A DNA stretch of 64,000 nucleotides from Margaritifera margaritifera (Eukaryota > Mollusca > Bivalvia > Unionida > Margaritiferidae): assembly GCA_029931535.1 (NCBI GenBank), contig JAQPZY010001415.1, forward strand, positions 682,001 through 746,000, in the 5' to 3' direction. The position numbers and the translations under genes are program-made. Below, in pieces: positions 36,801 to 51,800 of this stretch. The notes beneath the pieces were generated by a model. That model was given only the letters and a program-made list of their open reading frames with translations, ran no database searches and was not told the DNA's origin. Each line of letters begins with the position of its first letter. Positions within the stretch are counted from its first letter, which is position 1.

Positions 36801-39800
36801 AAGCATGGCTTGCAGAGATGGCTCTAATCTCATGAGCAGAAATTCTCACGAGGCATATCTGATGTTATGCAATGTCAGAGAGTGCTAAGCCAATCACCAT
36901 CTGAGGCAAGGGGCCAGGGCTTGGGAAGTTGTGTCTTGCTCCCCCACTTTCACAGAGAGGAAGGGATGTTGTCGGACCCCATTAATGCATTGTGAATTTC
37001 CAGTAGCACCTGAGAACACGAACTGGGTCATATTGAGCCATCTCTCTTGAAGGGTCCATCAAGGAGAGAGTGGATGAACTCTTGAAGGGTCCATCAAGGT
37101 GAGAGTGGATGATCACATTCTAATTACCTGCTGATGGCAACCTGTTCTTGGCAACAAAACACAATTGCATCATCAGAACAACCAAATCATCCATCATGGA
37201 AGGGAAAGACAAAAGGGGTACGAGCTTCAAAACAACTTGGATCACAAGAGTGAAGGTGCCTGGTGTTTACAGTTTGATTGTTGGCTGGCAGCCAGGATAG
37301 AATGTCACTGCCATGGATTGGGAGGCTCAGGATAGAAAAAACAAGGTTTCATCTCACCTCTATGAAGCTTTGAACTTGTTTCTGGAACAGAGGGGCTTGC
37401 TGCTGCCCAAGTTCAACTGTGGATGAAACTACTGCTGCTTATCTTGGTTTTATCTTTTCTCCTTTTGCCAAGGATTGTTTCTCCAACTGAGACTGTCAGG
37501 GCCCCCCCCCCCACCTCCCTCCAATATGTGTTTCCGATCAGCCGACCATCCCCGTTTCTCGTTACCGACCCTAGAACTTTTTCCCCATCCCCACCACCCC
37601 AAATAAATCACCCTGCCGAAATTTTGATTTGTGCATCTAATTGAGCTGGTTTAGGCCAGTACTTGGAAAGCACTTGAAATAATATTTGATTTATATATAA
37701 TGTTTATAAAAAAAATTTAAAAAATACAGTTACAGTGAAACCTCGCTTTAACACGCTTCATCATAGCATGAATTCAGATATAACACGATCGTGGCATGGC
37801 TCCCAAAATTTCGTATATTTTTTCGTAGATGAAAAAAAAAATTTTCTAAAAATTCGAAAAATAATGTGCAAAAAATTAATAATCATTTTGAGGTAGAGAT
37901 CGTGTATGAATTGGATATAACATGATCATGGCGTGGCTCCCAAAATTTTACAATAATTTCAAACATTTCTTGAGGTACTGCAAAATGTTTGTGTCAAAAT
38001 AAACAATAGTTTGATTTAATAATTTGGCAAAATGTATTGTAGTCTTGAAGAAAAAAGTGTCTTATGATTGGATCTTTCTTTATATGAATAAAGATGTTAA
38101 CGTTTCTATTTGTGAATATTCATTTCAAATTTTTCAGAAATCAACACTGCATTTTGATCTTAGCTTATTTTTTAAAGATGTCAGCTCACTAAAAAGTTGA
38201 TAAGTGTTAATCTTATTATTATTGAATCATGAACAATAAAGCCAGTAAGTCGTCTTTGTGTTTTTATTCAATGCATTCTGTGTACAATTGTTCTTCAAAA
38301 GAAAGAAGATTCTCATCAGAATTTATAAATCAATTAAGTAATTGCTAATGATCAAAGTCAGTCTCACTGCTAAAGGTTGTTCAAATTATGGGAAAATGAC
38401 TTATAAAAACATTAAAAAAAAAAAAAAAAAAAAACTGCCAACACACACGTGGCATTGCGGTGTTATCAGACAATCGTCATGCAATCAACTGACCCATGAA
38501 TAATATGCATTCCCTATACAAATGACCACTTTGTTCCTTAACAATTATTCTTGCTGTAGTCATTCGAACAAATAGGTGTCAGAGTGTTAATTAGTGGGTA
38601 TTTACAATGGATAATGGAATACAGAAACGTAAAGCCATTACTGTTAAAGAGAAGCTTGAAGCTCTGGGCAGGATTAAGTCCGGAGTTAAACAAATGTAAT
38701 TAGCGTCAAGATTTAGGCGTTCACAAGTCAAGCAAACAATGTGGTGGAGTGGAAAAGCTTCTTACCCGAATTTATAAATCAATTAATTTACCTACCTTTT
38801 TAAGGGAAGACAATAGACTATCAATGCCTGCTCAATCAACCGTCATACACATCCAATGAAACAAGTTAATGGCCCGAATTGTTAGGAACAGTTTTGGTCA
38901 TTGCCACATTCATGTACCCTCCCCCCCCCCCCCCATCTTAACTCTTCTTATTTTCTAACTTCAGATCATTCACGTATACAGAGAAAACTGTCCTTCCAGT
39001 GATTGGAACAGAACCATTTAAGTTGTAGGGGTGGCGTGATTAACTAATGTAATAAAACATTATACTCTACGCTTTCGCTCTGCATTGATGCAAAGTCATA
39101 GTTATAAACAAAAGTTTAAATGAATATTGGATTTATTTTATTTACTTTTTTCCTCTGTACATTCGAGAATGACTCAACTGTTTTTATAAAACTCACTAAA
39201 TCGAATGGTTTACTCCCAAACTTGGTTCAAGCAGTTACATAGTTACATGTATACACACACCTGCAGAATTCTCATCACAAGAACATTACGAGGTCAATAC
39301 AGTACATTTGACCTCCAGCATGAATTTGCAGCTCAAGTAAAATGTACTTTTCAAGCTTAATACATTTTTTTTTTTTACAAACTCCCAAAGTCTGAATCAT
39401 GCAGTTTATTGTCGGTCAGAAATCAGACCCTTTGGACATGTCCAGCAAATATGAATGTTGTGGGAAGAAAAAAAACTTTGTCGTAAGTTTGTGTGAATGT
39501 ATTAGCAAGAAATTAAATATGATTTGACTGGATCAAACGTTTTTTTAAATATAAATTACGTTTCTTTGTGCACATTTTTGATGGAATTACTATTATGGAT
39601 ACAACCAGATTCGTCCAGTGAGTACACATACTCTCAACTATTTATGCAAAAGTTGCCAATTTCGTATTAATAAAAATAAATATTAAATATGTAATGACTG
39701 TTTTAAGTAGTTCTTGTTTAATATGGAACAAGTTGATAACCGTCAATGAAGTCCAAGGTATTGCCCTGCCCCCCTTATATAAGATGGTAACTGTGCCAAT

Positions 39801-42800
39801 GAAGCACATAGTTTTGTGCCCACTATTATACCCCCCACCCCTTTTTGATGCATGCATTATTTTCTTCAGCTAAATTATTTGGTTGGTTATAGCATGGTTT
39901 GGTACATAGCACGATGTCATTTTGTGGACCCCAACCATCGTGCTATAGCGGAGTTTCACTGTACCTGCCTACCCTAATTTTAAAACCAGTGCAATAGGAA
40001 ACACACGGTTTTTTTTTTGCCTCATGGATGAAAACTGGAAGAAGGGGGCAAGGTAAGCTGAAGAGGCATTTCTTGTGCTGCCTGTTTCCATACTTTCTCT
40101 ATGTGACTGCCAAACAGCAGTGGAAAGCCGAAAGGTAACAATTGCAGAGCCACAGAATGGTGTGGCTTAAGTGAAGACAAGCAAAGGAAAGTATCTCATC
40201 TCATGAGACTCAGGATGCAAGACTATGTCAGAGTGTTAGCCATGGTGCACTGCTCTGTTAATCACCTTAGTAATGTGGCAAGCTGATTCCCATGTGTGAT
40301 CATTACCAAATTTCTCAGCAAGGAAAAAGATCACTATTGAGTCCAGATCAAGCAAAGTTGATATGTTGCCTTAGACCATATATATCCATGTTGAAAACTC
40401 AGTGCCCCTATGTGATATGTGATATGTGATATGTGACGGAGTGAGCACAATATCAGAACGTAGAAAGGATGCTGGCAGTTTGTTCTCCGAGGAAAATGCT
40501 AGAGTTACAACAATCTTGGATCTTGTCACACAGACAATTGGACATCTCTTTGATTTTAGCTGACTGTGGGACCTGATGGAAGATTTGTTGTAATCTGCAT
40601 TTACTGAGCTCTTGATCTTGAAAACCTGGCTTGCCAACGGCAGTAGAGGGCATTCGACAGGTGACACAAGGTCATAGGTTTCTTCATTTGCCTCACTGAA
40701 GCAAATTCTTTTCTTCCTACTGTAGGGTTGTGGTAAATAAGCTGGTTGAGGTTTTTACCACAGTCACAAGGGTGGGTTTTCTGTATGTTTATAACATACC
40801 AAGTGAAAGAAAAGCTGTGGTATGGTTTGTATATATTGGTACTGGCTAACTGGCGGATGGACATGAGGATGAACCTGTTCAAAGGGTCCCTGTAAAATGC
40901 CATATAATCCGGACAGTTGCACAGTTTGCAAAGCTGGAATGGTTGACTGGGCAGGCATCTTCTGGATGGGTAGCTGGACAACCATGCAGACAGACTGGTT
41001 GTATGGACTACCTTAACATGCTGTATAAGCTCAGATGGTTGGCTGTAACAACTGATCTCTGTTGATTGGTAGTGATGGACAGCCAGCAGAAGCCGAGATG
41101 GCAGCAGATGACTGGTGTGATAGACGGTAAAGACCAGCAAAGTCTGAACAAAACACCATTTGCATAGACATAAAGGCATTCTGGCCCTGCACAGGCATGT
41201 GGGGGGGCTATAAATACCCACTGGGCTGCCACAAAGCAGGAGTAAACTCTCCTGGTATGTCAAAGACAATGCAAGAAAGACAAGAAACTTATAAGTTGAG
41301 TCCAACTGCAAACTGCATAATGAACTCACAGATCTGGGTCTATGCAGTTTGTAAGGAATAATCAGTAGAATGCACAATATAGATCCTGATCTGACAGTGC
41401 ATTATGTGATAGCAAATCAGGGTTTATGTTGTTTGCAGTTGGACTCGACTTATAAGCAAGTATATAAATGTGCTTTTGTCTCTTTTTACCTCCAAGATGA
41501 CATCTCAATTTTTTTCAATAGCATTTCATTTTGTTGCAAAAAATGACTCACTTTTTTCCAAAAGCTATCCTGCAGTTAACAAGCAAAAGTGTTGTATCAT
41601 AAATGAAGTCCCTATTCCCCACCTCTCTATAAAACATTCCTCCCTGGCGCACTGCTACATGTAGAATATAAAATTTTGACACCATACCTGAGTGTTGTTC
41701 ATACACTGTAAGCACACATCAATCTCCTTTTCACTTTGACAGTTGCTGTTTTCATTGCATTTACACTTGATGGAGCAGTCATTCTTGACATAACCAAAGT
41801 GACACTGACATTTATCTGGACTAACGCATGTTCCATGGACACACCCCTGGTGGCACTCAGGCTTACACCGGTTCCCTCTGAAGGTACAGAAAGAGTAAAA
41901 TACATTACATACATGTAGATTGAGAGAGAAAAAAGTTAATATATGAGTACAGACAAATTTTATCAGACAGATACAATAAAGCCTTGACAATTCAAACCAT
42001 GAGTCTCCAAATTCTCAGTTCATCCAAACCATGTTCTCCAAACATTTCTAATATATACTGTATTTTGACATAATGCCCACACTATATGCTAACATATACT
42101 GTATTTTGACATAATACCCACACTATATGCTAACATATACTGTATTTTGACATAATGCCCACACTATATGCTAACATATACTGTATTTTGACATAATGCC
42201 CACACTATATGCTAACATATACTGTATTTTGACATAATGCCCACACTATATGCTAACATATACTGTATTTTGACATAATACCCACACTATATGCTAATAT
42301 ATACTGTATTTTGACATAATGCCCACACTATATGCTAACATATACTGTATTTTGACATAATGCCCACACTATATGCTAACATATACTGTATTTTGACATA
42401 ATACCCACACTATATGCTAATATATACTGTATTTTGACATAATACCCACACTATATGCTAACATATACTGTATTTTGACATAATACCCATACTATATGCT
42501 AATATATACTTTATTTTGACATAATACCCACACTATATGCTAATATATACTGTATTTTGACATAATACCCACACTATATGCTAATATATACTGTATTTTG
42601 ACATAATACCCACACTATATGCTAATATATACTGTATTTTGACATAATACCCACATTATATGCTAATATATACTGTATTTTGACATAATACCCACACTAT
42701 ATGCTTACAAAATTATTATCTGGGTCAATTTCATGAGCATTAAGCCCATCATATACACACTGATGAAGTTATAAACAATGACCCTATGTCATACACGCCA

Positions 42801-45800
42801 GAAGAGTCAGTTCCCTTTATGTATGCTGGAAGCTCTCCAATGAGGTATATTTCTCTCCCAATATGGTCACACTGAAAAAGGGCACATGTAAGATTTGTTT
42901 CTGACACTTATTTAACGAATCAAGCTAGTAGCGGTACTGAGACATAAAGTATGTGATAAGTTCCAAGAAAATTATGATGTTCTAGGCTGGTTTAAGCCAC
43001 TGTTTCCCATTTGGCAAAAATTTCTTGCCCTTTTTAGTGTTCATAATAAACTATTGTATTTAATTTCCAGGCATATATTTTTGCATTTGATCTGTGATAG
43101 TACATACTGAATACAACTTAATCTTATAAAATGCCATAATATATCTCAGCAAGAGTATCATGAACAACACATTATATACCCAACCTATTTTTAATAGTTC
43201 TCTATGAAGGTACTAGTAGGGTATGGTTGACTTTGGAGATTACTGACCAATGAGTCTCAATAAGCTCAACTTCTGGTCAAGGTATGCAGTCTTGAGCTAA
43301 ACTTACTGTGCAGAAACCATACATACCATGACTGCTGTTAGACCCAATAATCATAGGTTTCTTTATTACCTTAAGTGCAAGCGATCCACAAAGTTTGGTC
43401 TTGGAACTTGGAGAGGAACAAAGTTATTCTGAACAACCATTTTTTGGCCACAACGGCCATGACCATTGACCTTGTAACCCAATATCAATTGGTCTCTTCC
43501 ATATCTTAAGTATAAGCCCTCCACAAATGATGGTCAAGGTATGTGGTCAATAAGTGAAACTTCTGTGCAGAAACCATTTTTCTTCTTTCAGTGACATGGA
43601 CATTGACCTTGGACCTTTTGATCCCAACATCAACAAGCTTCTTCCTTATCCCATGTGCAAGCCATCCACAAAGTTTTGTCGAGGTCTATGCTGTAGAACT
43701 AATGTAACTGTGCAGAAACCATTTTTTCTTCTTTTAGTCAGTGATCTTCATCTTGACAACAAAGGTTGGTACCTGCTGATGGTGGAGAAAGTCATTGTGT
43801 GGAAACCATATTTCTTCTTTCAGTCACAGTGGCCTTGACCTTTCATCTTTTGACCCCCAAAATCAAAAGGGTCCTTCAAGTTATTGTGCAGAAATCTTTT
43901 ATCTTTCAGTCAGTGACCTTGACATTTGACCCCAAAGTCAATAAGGTTCTTCCTACCCAAGTGCAAGCCATCCATAAAGTTTGGTATCTATAGATGGTGG
44001 AGAGCTCAAGTTATTGTGCAGAAACCGTTTTTCTCATTTCAGTCACATTGACCTTGACCGTTTAATTTTTTTACCTTACAAATAGGAAGCGTTCTTCCAT
44101 CCCCATGTGCAAGCCATCCACAAAGTTTGGTAACAGTAGATGATGGGCAACTCAAGTTATTGTGTAGAAGGGCAACTCAAGTTATTGTGTAGAAAAGACA
44201 GATGAATGTACAACATCATAAACATAATAAAGTTCACTTTAGCAAAATCTTAACCTAAAATCAAAAAATTTTTGCCATGTTAAAATTTTCAGTTTTACTG
44301 TAAGCTGTCAAGATATGCTACAAGCTACGTGTACTTACTCTTCAAGGGAGAAATATCCTTTCTTACACTCACAGTAATAAGCAGTGTCGGTGTTAATACA
44401 GTTTTGGGTGTAATTTACATCACAGTTATGGTGGTTATTTTCACACTCGTTCTCCAGTGGACATGTAGAAAAACTCCAGGTGGGGGGTGAAGACTTGGTA
44501 CGTTCATAAAACTTCTGATCACCCACTGTATAGAATACATTATTATTTATAAAGCATAATGATTACATATCATCATGTTTGTAAAGTTTAGCTGAGCAAA
44601 ATGCACAGAAACTGACTAGAGAGCACAGGGCACATTATGTGCGGCTCCTACATTTTTAGCATGCTTTTCAACTCAGATATAAACTGAAATGTTTAAGATA
44701 TCTCTTTATCAATGAGAAAAAAATCCCAGCTCAATTGTCTCAGCATTTCCAACAAGAAACGGGATTGAGAGGGTAAGGAACCTAGTTTACCCTGATAAAT
44801 AAATTAGACCAATCAATACCAATGAAAAATAAAAAATTATGAAGAGTAATAATTTGTCTTAAAGGCTTGTTCAATTACCTCATGTGACCTTCTTCTAGTC
44901 ACACTACATTCAATTAAGAAATTTGAATATGCTACACTTTTACTTACTACATAAGTATTACAAGTCAATGATTGTTTTTATGTAACTCGGGAATGAAAAC
45001 CTCTGACAAAATTATGTCTATAGCCATGTGAAATTTTCAAAACCTGAGGTTTCAGTCTATGGTAGGTCTGCTGGAAACCTGTTGTTAGAAACCTTTTTCA
45101 TTCAGTTGATCCTACATACCTGCACTGCTCACAACATTGCTGGGACTGCCATAAAAGATGTTAACATTGACAATTCATACTTGGACTGCCATAAAAGATG
45201 TTAACATTCACAATTCATACTGGGACTGCCATAAAAGATGTTAACATTCACAATTCATACTGGGACTGCCATAAAAGATGTTAACATCCACAATTCATAC
45301 TGGGACTGCCATAAAAGATGTTAACATTCACAATTCATACTTGGACTGCCATAAAAGATGTTAACATTCACAATTCATACTTGGACTGCCATAAAAGATA
45401 TTAACATTCACAATTCATACTGGGACTGCCATAAATGATGTTAACATTCACAATTCATACTTGGACTGCCATAAAAGATGTTAACATTCACAATTCATAC
45501 TTGGACTGCCATAAAAGATGTTAACATTCACAATTAATACTTGGACTGCCATAAAAGATGTTAACATTCACAATTCATACTGGGACTGCCATAAAAGATG
45601 TTAACATTCACAATTCATACTGGGACTGCCATAAAAGATGTTAACATTCACAATTCAGACTGGGACTGCCATAAAAGATGTTAACATTCACAATTCATAC
45701 TGGGAGAGCCATAAAAAATGTTAACATTCACAATTCATACTGGGACTGCCATAAAAAATGTTAACTTTATGACAATAAAAAATAAGATATATTTGGAACT

Positions 45801-48800
45801 ACCATCATAAAAAAACATGATTTTACAAGATGAACACAACTTACTGGACATAGGTTTATCTCCATATGTTACATTGTCCAGGTTACACTGACCAACGGAT
45901 GGCCCTACGAGGCCTCCTGGCATACAGATCCCATTCCCATTCTGCTCTCCAAAGGCACACCATCCACAGCCAGGTGTCTTCATACAATCTGCACATTTCG
46001 TATTCACTGAACAGTCTCTGGGACATGTATAATTATCCCCCTGTAGCACCGTGCCACACTCCCCACCAAAGCAATGCAAGGGGAGATAAGCCAGTGCCAT
46101 ACACTGAAAAAAAGACATTCCAATTAGTCTTGCCTGTGAAAAAATGGTGCCTCATGATGGCATGACATTTTTGCAATTAATCATATCAGAGCTTCAGTGT
46201 TCACTCATGATCTTCAGTACACTATTTGACATTATTACATGCTTCTTTTTATAAAAGATGCTTCTTCAAAAGATGACATGACATCATGTCATTTGTGATA
46301 ATTCATCATATTGTACTGTCGAGACATAATTAACTTTTATGTGACTTCATAATGTATTTTTGGTCTGAAATGGCACCTTTACTATTCTGAAACAAGTACG
46401 ATTTGTAAGATCTGCACTAAATCATGTAAGATTTATAACTTTTGTTGCGGTGAATATAAGCTGTATGAACCATTAAACCTACCAATTTGAATGGTTCATA
46501 AATCATCATATTATCTCAATAAGGTTCTACAGCTGTGTGAAATTCACTGACCCATGTAGCCATATTACCTCAACAAGGGTTTTATAGTTTTGTGAAATTC
46601 ACTGAGGCATGTAGTCATATCGCCTCAACAAGGTCTATAGCTGTGTGAAATTAACTCAATGTAGCCATATCACCTCAACAAGGTCATTAGCTGTGTGAAA
46701 TTAACTCAATGTAGCCATATCACCTCAACAAGGTCTATAGCTGTGTGAAATTAACTCAATATAGCCATATCACCTCAACAAGGTCATTAGCTGTGTGAAA
46801 TTAACTCAATGTAGTCATATCACCTCAACAAGGTCTATAGCTGTGTGAAATTAACTCAATGTAGCCAAATCACCTCAACAAGGTCTATAGCTGTGTGAAA
46901 TTAACTCAATGTAGTCATATCACCTCAACAAGGTCTATAGCTGTGTGAAATTAACTCAATGTAGCCATATCACCTCAACAAGGTCATTAGCTGCGTGAAA
47001 TTAACTCAATGTAGCCATATCACCTCAACAAGGTCTATAGCTGTGTGAAATTAACTCAATGTAGCCATATCACCTCAACAAGGGTCAGGTCTATACCTGT
47101 ACAAAATTCACTGAAGCATGTAATCCTTTTACCTCTACAACGGTCTACTGCTGTACAAAAATTCATTGACGCTTGTAGTCATATTACCTTACCAAAGGTC
47201 AATAGCTGTGTAAAATTCACTAAGGAATGTAATTCTTTAACCTCTGCAATGGTCTATTGCTGTTTAAAATTCACAGAGGCATGTAATCCTTTTACTTCTA
47301 CAAGGGTCTATTGCTGTGTAAAATTCACTGAGGAATGTAATCCTTTAACCTCTACAAGGGTCTATTGCTGTTTAAAATTCACTGAGGAATGTAATCCTTT
47401 AACCTCTACAAGGGTCTATTGCTGTGTAAAATTCACTGAGGCATGTAATCCTTTTACCTTACCAAGGGTCTATTGCTGTTTAAAATTCACTGAGGAATGT
47501 AATCCTTTTACCTCTACAAGGGTCTATTGCTGTGTAAAATTCACTGAGGAATGTAATCCTTTAACCTCTACAAGGGTCTATTGCTGTTTAAAATTCACTG
47601 AGGCATGTAATCCTTTTACCTTACCAAGGGTCTATTGCTGTGTAAAATTCACTGAGGAATGTAATCCTTTTACCTCTACAATGGTCTATTGCTGTTTAAA
47701 ATTCACTGAGGCATGTAATCCTTTAACCTCTACAAGGGTCTATTGCTGTGTAAAATTCACTGAGGAATGTAATCCTTTTATCTCTACAACGGTCTATTGA
47801 TGTTTAAAATTCATTGAGGCATACAACCATTTCAAAAGTTAAGTAATTACATTTTAAAAAATGACTGGCTTGAAAAAAATAGACTCAAACATATGGGATC
47901 ACTTGAACTGAAGTCCTGGCAAAAGTACCTACTGGGAAACACTGCTGATCTCTAAACAAATGCCCATTTAATTCTATAACTTAATCTGTTGCAGTTCCTT
48001 TCTTTGCTAATTACTATGATATAGCAACTGATTTATTTCTGCCTCAAAATGCACATTCATCAAACTGTGAAAATCTGGACTAACCTCTACAAATACCCCA
48101 AACAAAGAACACAAAAAAGCAAAACTATGCCGACAATGGCGATAGTTTCAATAATTAAAACAATCCTACCATCCATATGAGCACAAATCAAACACCTGTC
48201 AAAATCGATCACTTACACACAACATCAAAGGTAGCCGACGCAGCCAACAAACACTGAGCCTAATCGATGATGAAAGTACATGCGTTTGATATATTTCTTT
48301 AAACACTGTCCAATAATTACTTTCTGACGACCATGGTCTTAACACAGTGGTTCAAGAGTGGTAAAAGTCAACTTAGATCCCCGTCGGTTTGGATAATGTC
48401 ATCATTCCACATGTGAACCAAACACGTGACCAGCTGCCCCTGGCTCAATGCAGTTAGCAAGCAGTGTCAACATTTGATATGTTCAGAGCCCATCAAAGTG
48501 CGAAGATGCTAATTAAATTGAAAAACAAAGGAATCACTCCTTTGTTTCAGCCTGTCTTATGTACAAATCAACTTCAACCACAAGACTTTACTTAAAACTT
48601 TATCAATTAAGTCGATTCATGCTGAATGGATAACTGCAGATCACATGGAAATGTGTGAAAAATCGGACCTAATTATCCATGTCTTTGATAATACAGGACT
48701 TGTTTAATTCAACAATTTCAATATTATTTACCCGACAAACAGATCTACCTCTAATAATATCACACTCCACACACATTCCTGTGAATTGCCCACAGCAGAC

Positions 48801-51800
48801 CTACCTCTTGTAACATCACACTCCACATACATTCCTGTGAATTGCCCACAGCAGACCTACCTCTTGTAACATCACACTCCACACACATTCCTGTGAATTG
48901 CCCTCAGCTCCAGCTGACTCAAGACACGTGGAGCATGTTGTGTGTTGGTAGCATGGATCAGGGCATGGCTCTGGTGGACAGGTTACAAACTTTCCTGCAG
49001 GCTCCATTCCCGCAATTGGACGATAATTCTCACTAAAGCAGTTCCAATCAGACACTGGGTAAGCTTCTCTCTCACTCAGACTTTCCGCTATAAAAGTGAA
49101 AGGGACAATTAGTTGGTTGATTGATATGTGGAACAAATTATTAATTCTGGTTTGATTCATTTATTGAGTTACTGACCAATTTTACTGATTAATTAGAAAC
49201 TGATATTCCATACTTTTAAGACTTTGTGTCATATGGTCTGAATTCTGTTATTTTAAGACTTTGTATCATATGGTCTGAATTCTGCCATTTAATATGTAAC
49301 AGTCACTATTTAACTCATGTATGACAACAGTCACTATTTTACTCATGTATGACAACAGTCACTATTTTACTCATGTATGACAACTGGTGTGCACTCATTT
49401 CTTTTCCCACATATATTGCATATGTGAATCATGTTTTTCATGAACTAGAAATGTATTCATTAACATGAAAGCCCCACCACAGTGCTAATGAGAGTGACCT
49501 AATGACCTAAACACAACCCTTAATTGAGGGGTGACTGATGGATAAAGTACATTTTTTTAGTAAATTATGTTTCTCAGAGAATACTTACCCAATCATATAA
49601 CATTAGGAAATAAACTCAGCTACATCTCAAACCCAGCCCTCCAGAAAGAAGAAAAATTTTGAAAAATTTCCTAAAGTTAGTGTGATTGGTGAATGTATTA
49701 AACGGAGAAATGGATATACAGAAAGAAAGATGGATCAGCACTGCAAGTACATATCAAACTCTGACAGCCATAGGTCAACCTCCATGTACTTCAACATTTT
49801 AGTTGCCATTTCAAATTTTAGGCTGCCAAACCATACTAATAAGGTCACCATAGGCACTTATAGCAGAAATTAATTACACATAATTATGCTTCTAATGCAT
49901 GATAATGATTTTAATCAAGACACTAAAAATCCAACAAGAATAAGACAAAACTACTCCACCTGCACTGATCTCACTTTATGTAACTCTGACACTAGCAAAA
50001 CCAAAACAGGTACGACAGCTTTTTTCTGTTGCAGATCATTTCATCATTTTACTATTTTGTATGTTAAATTACTCAAACATTTCCATGCTTTTATTACTAT
50101 TAGAAATCTTAAAAACTTAATAAAAACATTCTTATCTCATATTGTTCTCATATTTGGTATAATCTGATAAAGATTTATACTGATAGACTGCAGATGATGA
50201 ACAAGAGTCCCTCGATGGGACTTAAACTCTACTGTCTGAAAAGAAGTTTCAAAATTCAAGATAAGACCATTTGTTCTTTTTAACTGTTTTGTGCTGAAAC
50301 CATCTCTGATATTCTTGAATGACATGATTTTCAAATTAGCCGCTGTGGTGATCATATTGGATGCAAGATTGGCTCATTTTATCATTTAGTACAAACTAGA
50401 GATGATTAGAAGACTTTTGGTGAAAACTCTATGCCAATATGACCATCCATTCAGAATAAGTAGCGATAACAGGATTTTCAAGATGGCCATAGTGGAAGAC
50501 ATATTTGAAACAAGATTGGCACCATTTGCATTTAGGACCAACTAAATATGATAAGAAGTCTTTTGGTGAAAACTCTATGTCGATATGACCATCAATTCTG
50601 GAGAAGTAGCGATAACAAGATGGATGTCTAATCAGCATCATTTTCATTCAGGTCCAATTAAACACTATAAGAAATTTTCTGGTGAAAACCTCATGTCGAT
50701 ATGATTTTCCAAATAAGCATAGTAGCGATAATAAAATTTTCAAGATGGCTGCCATGATGGCCATATTTGAGGTCAGATTGGCATCATTTTCATTCAAGAC
50801 CAACTAGATATCATAATTAGTCTTCTTGTACAAACTCCATGTCAATATGACTTTCCATTTAGAGGGAATAGCAATAACAAGATTTTCAAGATGGCTGCCA
50901 TGGTGGTCATATTGGATGTCAGATTAGCACCATTTTCAACTAGAACCAACTAGACATGATAAGAAGTCTTCTGGTGAAAATCACATGCTGATGTGAGTGG
51001 CCATCTAGGAGAAGTAGCAATAACAAGATTTTCAAGATGGCTGCTGTGGAAGCCATACTGGATGTCTGAGCAACACCATTTTTATTAGGACCAACTAGAC
51101 ATGATAAGAAGCCTTTTGATGAAAACCCTATGTTAATATGACAATCCATTCAGGAGGAGTAGCAATAACAAGATTTTCAAGATGGCCACAATGGTGGCCA
51201 TATTGGATGTCTGAGCAGCACCAGTTTCATTTGGGATCAACTAGATCATGGGATGAATGAGCATGTAAAGTTTCATGGCAATCCTCTAAGTAGTTTAGGT
51301 GGAGTAGCAAAAACAAACTTGCACTAACTGATGAACGGTGACAGATGATGGACAGTGGAGATGACAGATGACGGGCAACAGGCCATCCCACGAGCTGTTC
51401 TGGTCTATGACCAGTAGAGCTAATAACTGCAACATGTACATAATTTTAAACTTTCATTATCGCACTCACACTGTTGATATGCTGAATCAGTTCAAATTTT
51501 TCTTAGTATTTCACAACATATTATCTACAACAGATGCTGCCTAATGTGCAAGATCATTCAGTGCTTGGCTCTTAAACACTTAACTGACCAATTCACATTA
51601 AAGTCTCTCATGATATCACACCATACTAGATCTGTTTCAAAACTGGATGTGTATATTGGTATAGATCACAGCAATTTTTGTACAATCCATTACCAACCCT
51701 CAAACTTTTAAGAAAAAATGTGTCTAACATATAGAATCTTTAAGAGATTCATTTTTATGTGCATGTCCTGTGATAAATAGTGATATCATGTTTTAACTGT

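Larger units (their letters stand above)
35058..41687 (-). other. MEGF8: MEGF8 intron (6.6 kb), longest in the window
   Basis: From low to high coordinates it holds AT-rich unique sequence (35058-36090), a 50-bp minisatellite (36091-36640), a GC-richer unclassified stretch (36650-37480), a pogo-like element (37733-39961), a second GC-richer stretch (39965-41280) and a MITE copy (41285-41468). Confidence 0.8.
41878..44338 (-). other. MEGF8: MEGF8 intron (2.46 kb)
   Basis: It holds a 41-bp minisatellite (42050-42706) and a degenerate repeat field (43230-44215) with modules reading GTGACCTTGACC and CCATCCACAAAGTTTGG. The stretch 42710-43230 is unique AT-rich sequence. Confidence 0.8.
46104..48860 (-). 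other. MEGF8: MEGF8 intron (2.76 kb)
   Basis: Two related minisatellites fill 46486-47815. The stretch 47820-48720 is unique and less AT-rich than its neighbours, with an E-box (CACGTG) near 48425 and a GTAAGT donor-like site at 48211-48216. I see no conserved coding sequence there. Confidence 0.75.

Noticed and set aside
36650..37480. Reverse-transcriptase or recombinase remnant of a DIRS-like element
   Set aside because: I tried frames on the minus strand and saw only scattered suggestive residues, not enough to name a family.
40601..41377. 258-codon minus-strand ORF
   Set aside because: Other frames are also open here, there is no recognisable domain, and it runs into the MITE at 41285. 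I treat it as repeat-derived.
47045..47800. 251-codon plus-strand ORF rich in Cys
   Set aside because: It is created by a 54-bp minisatellite whose length is a multiple of three.
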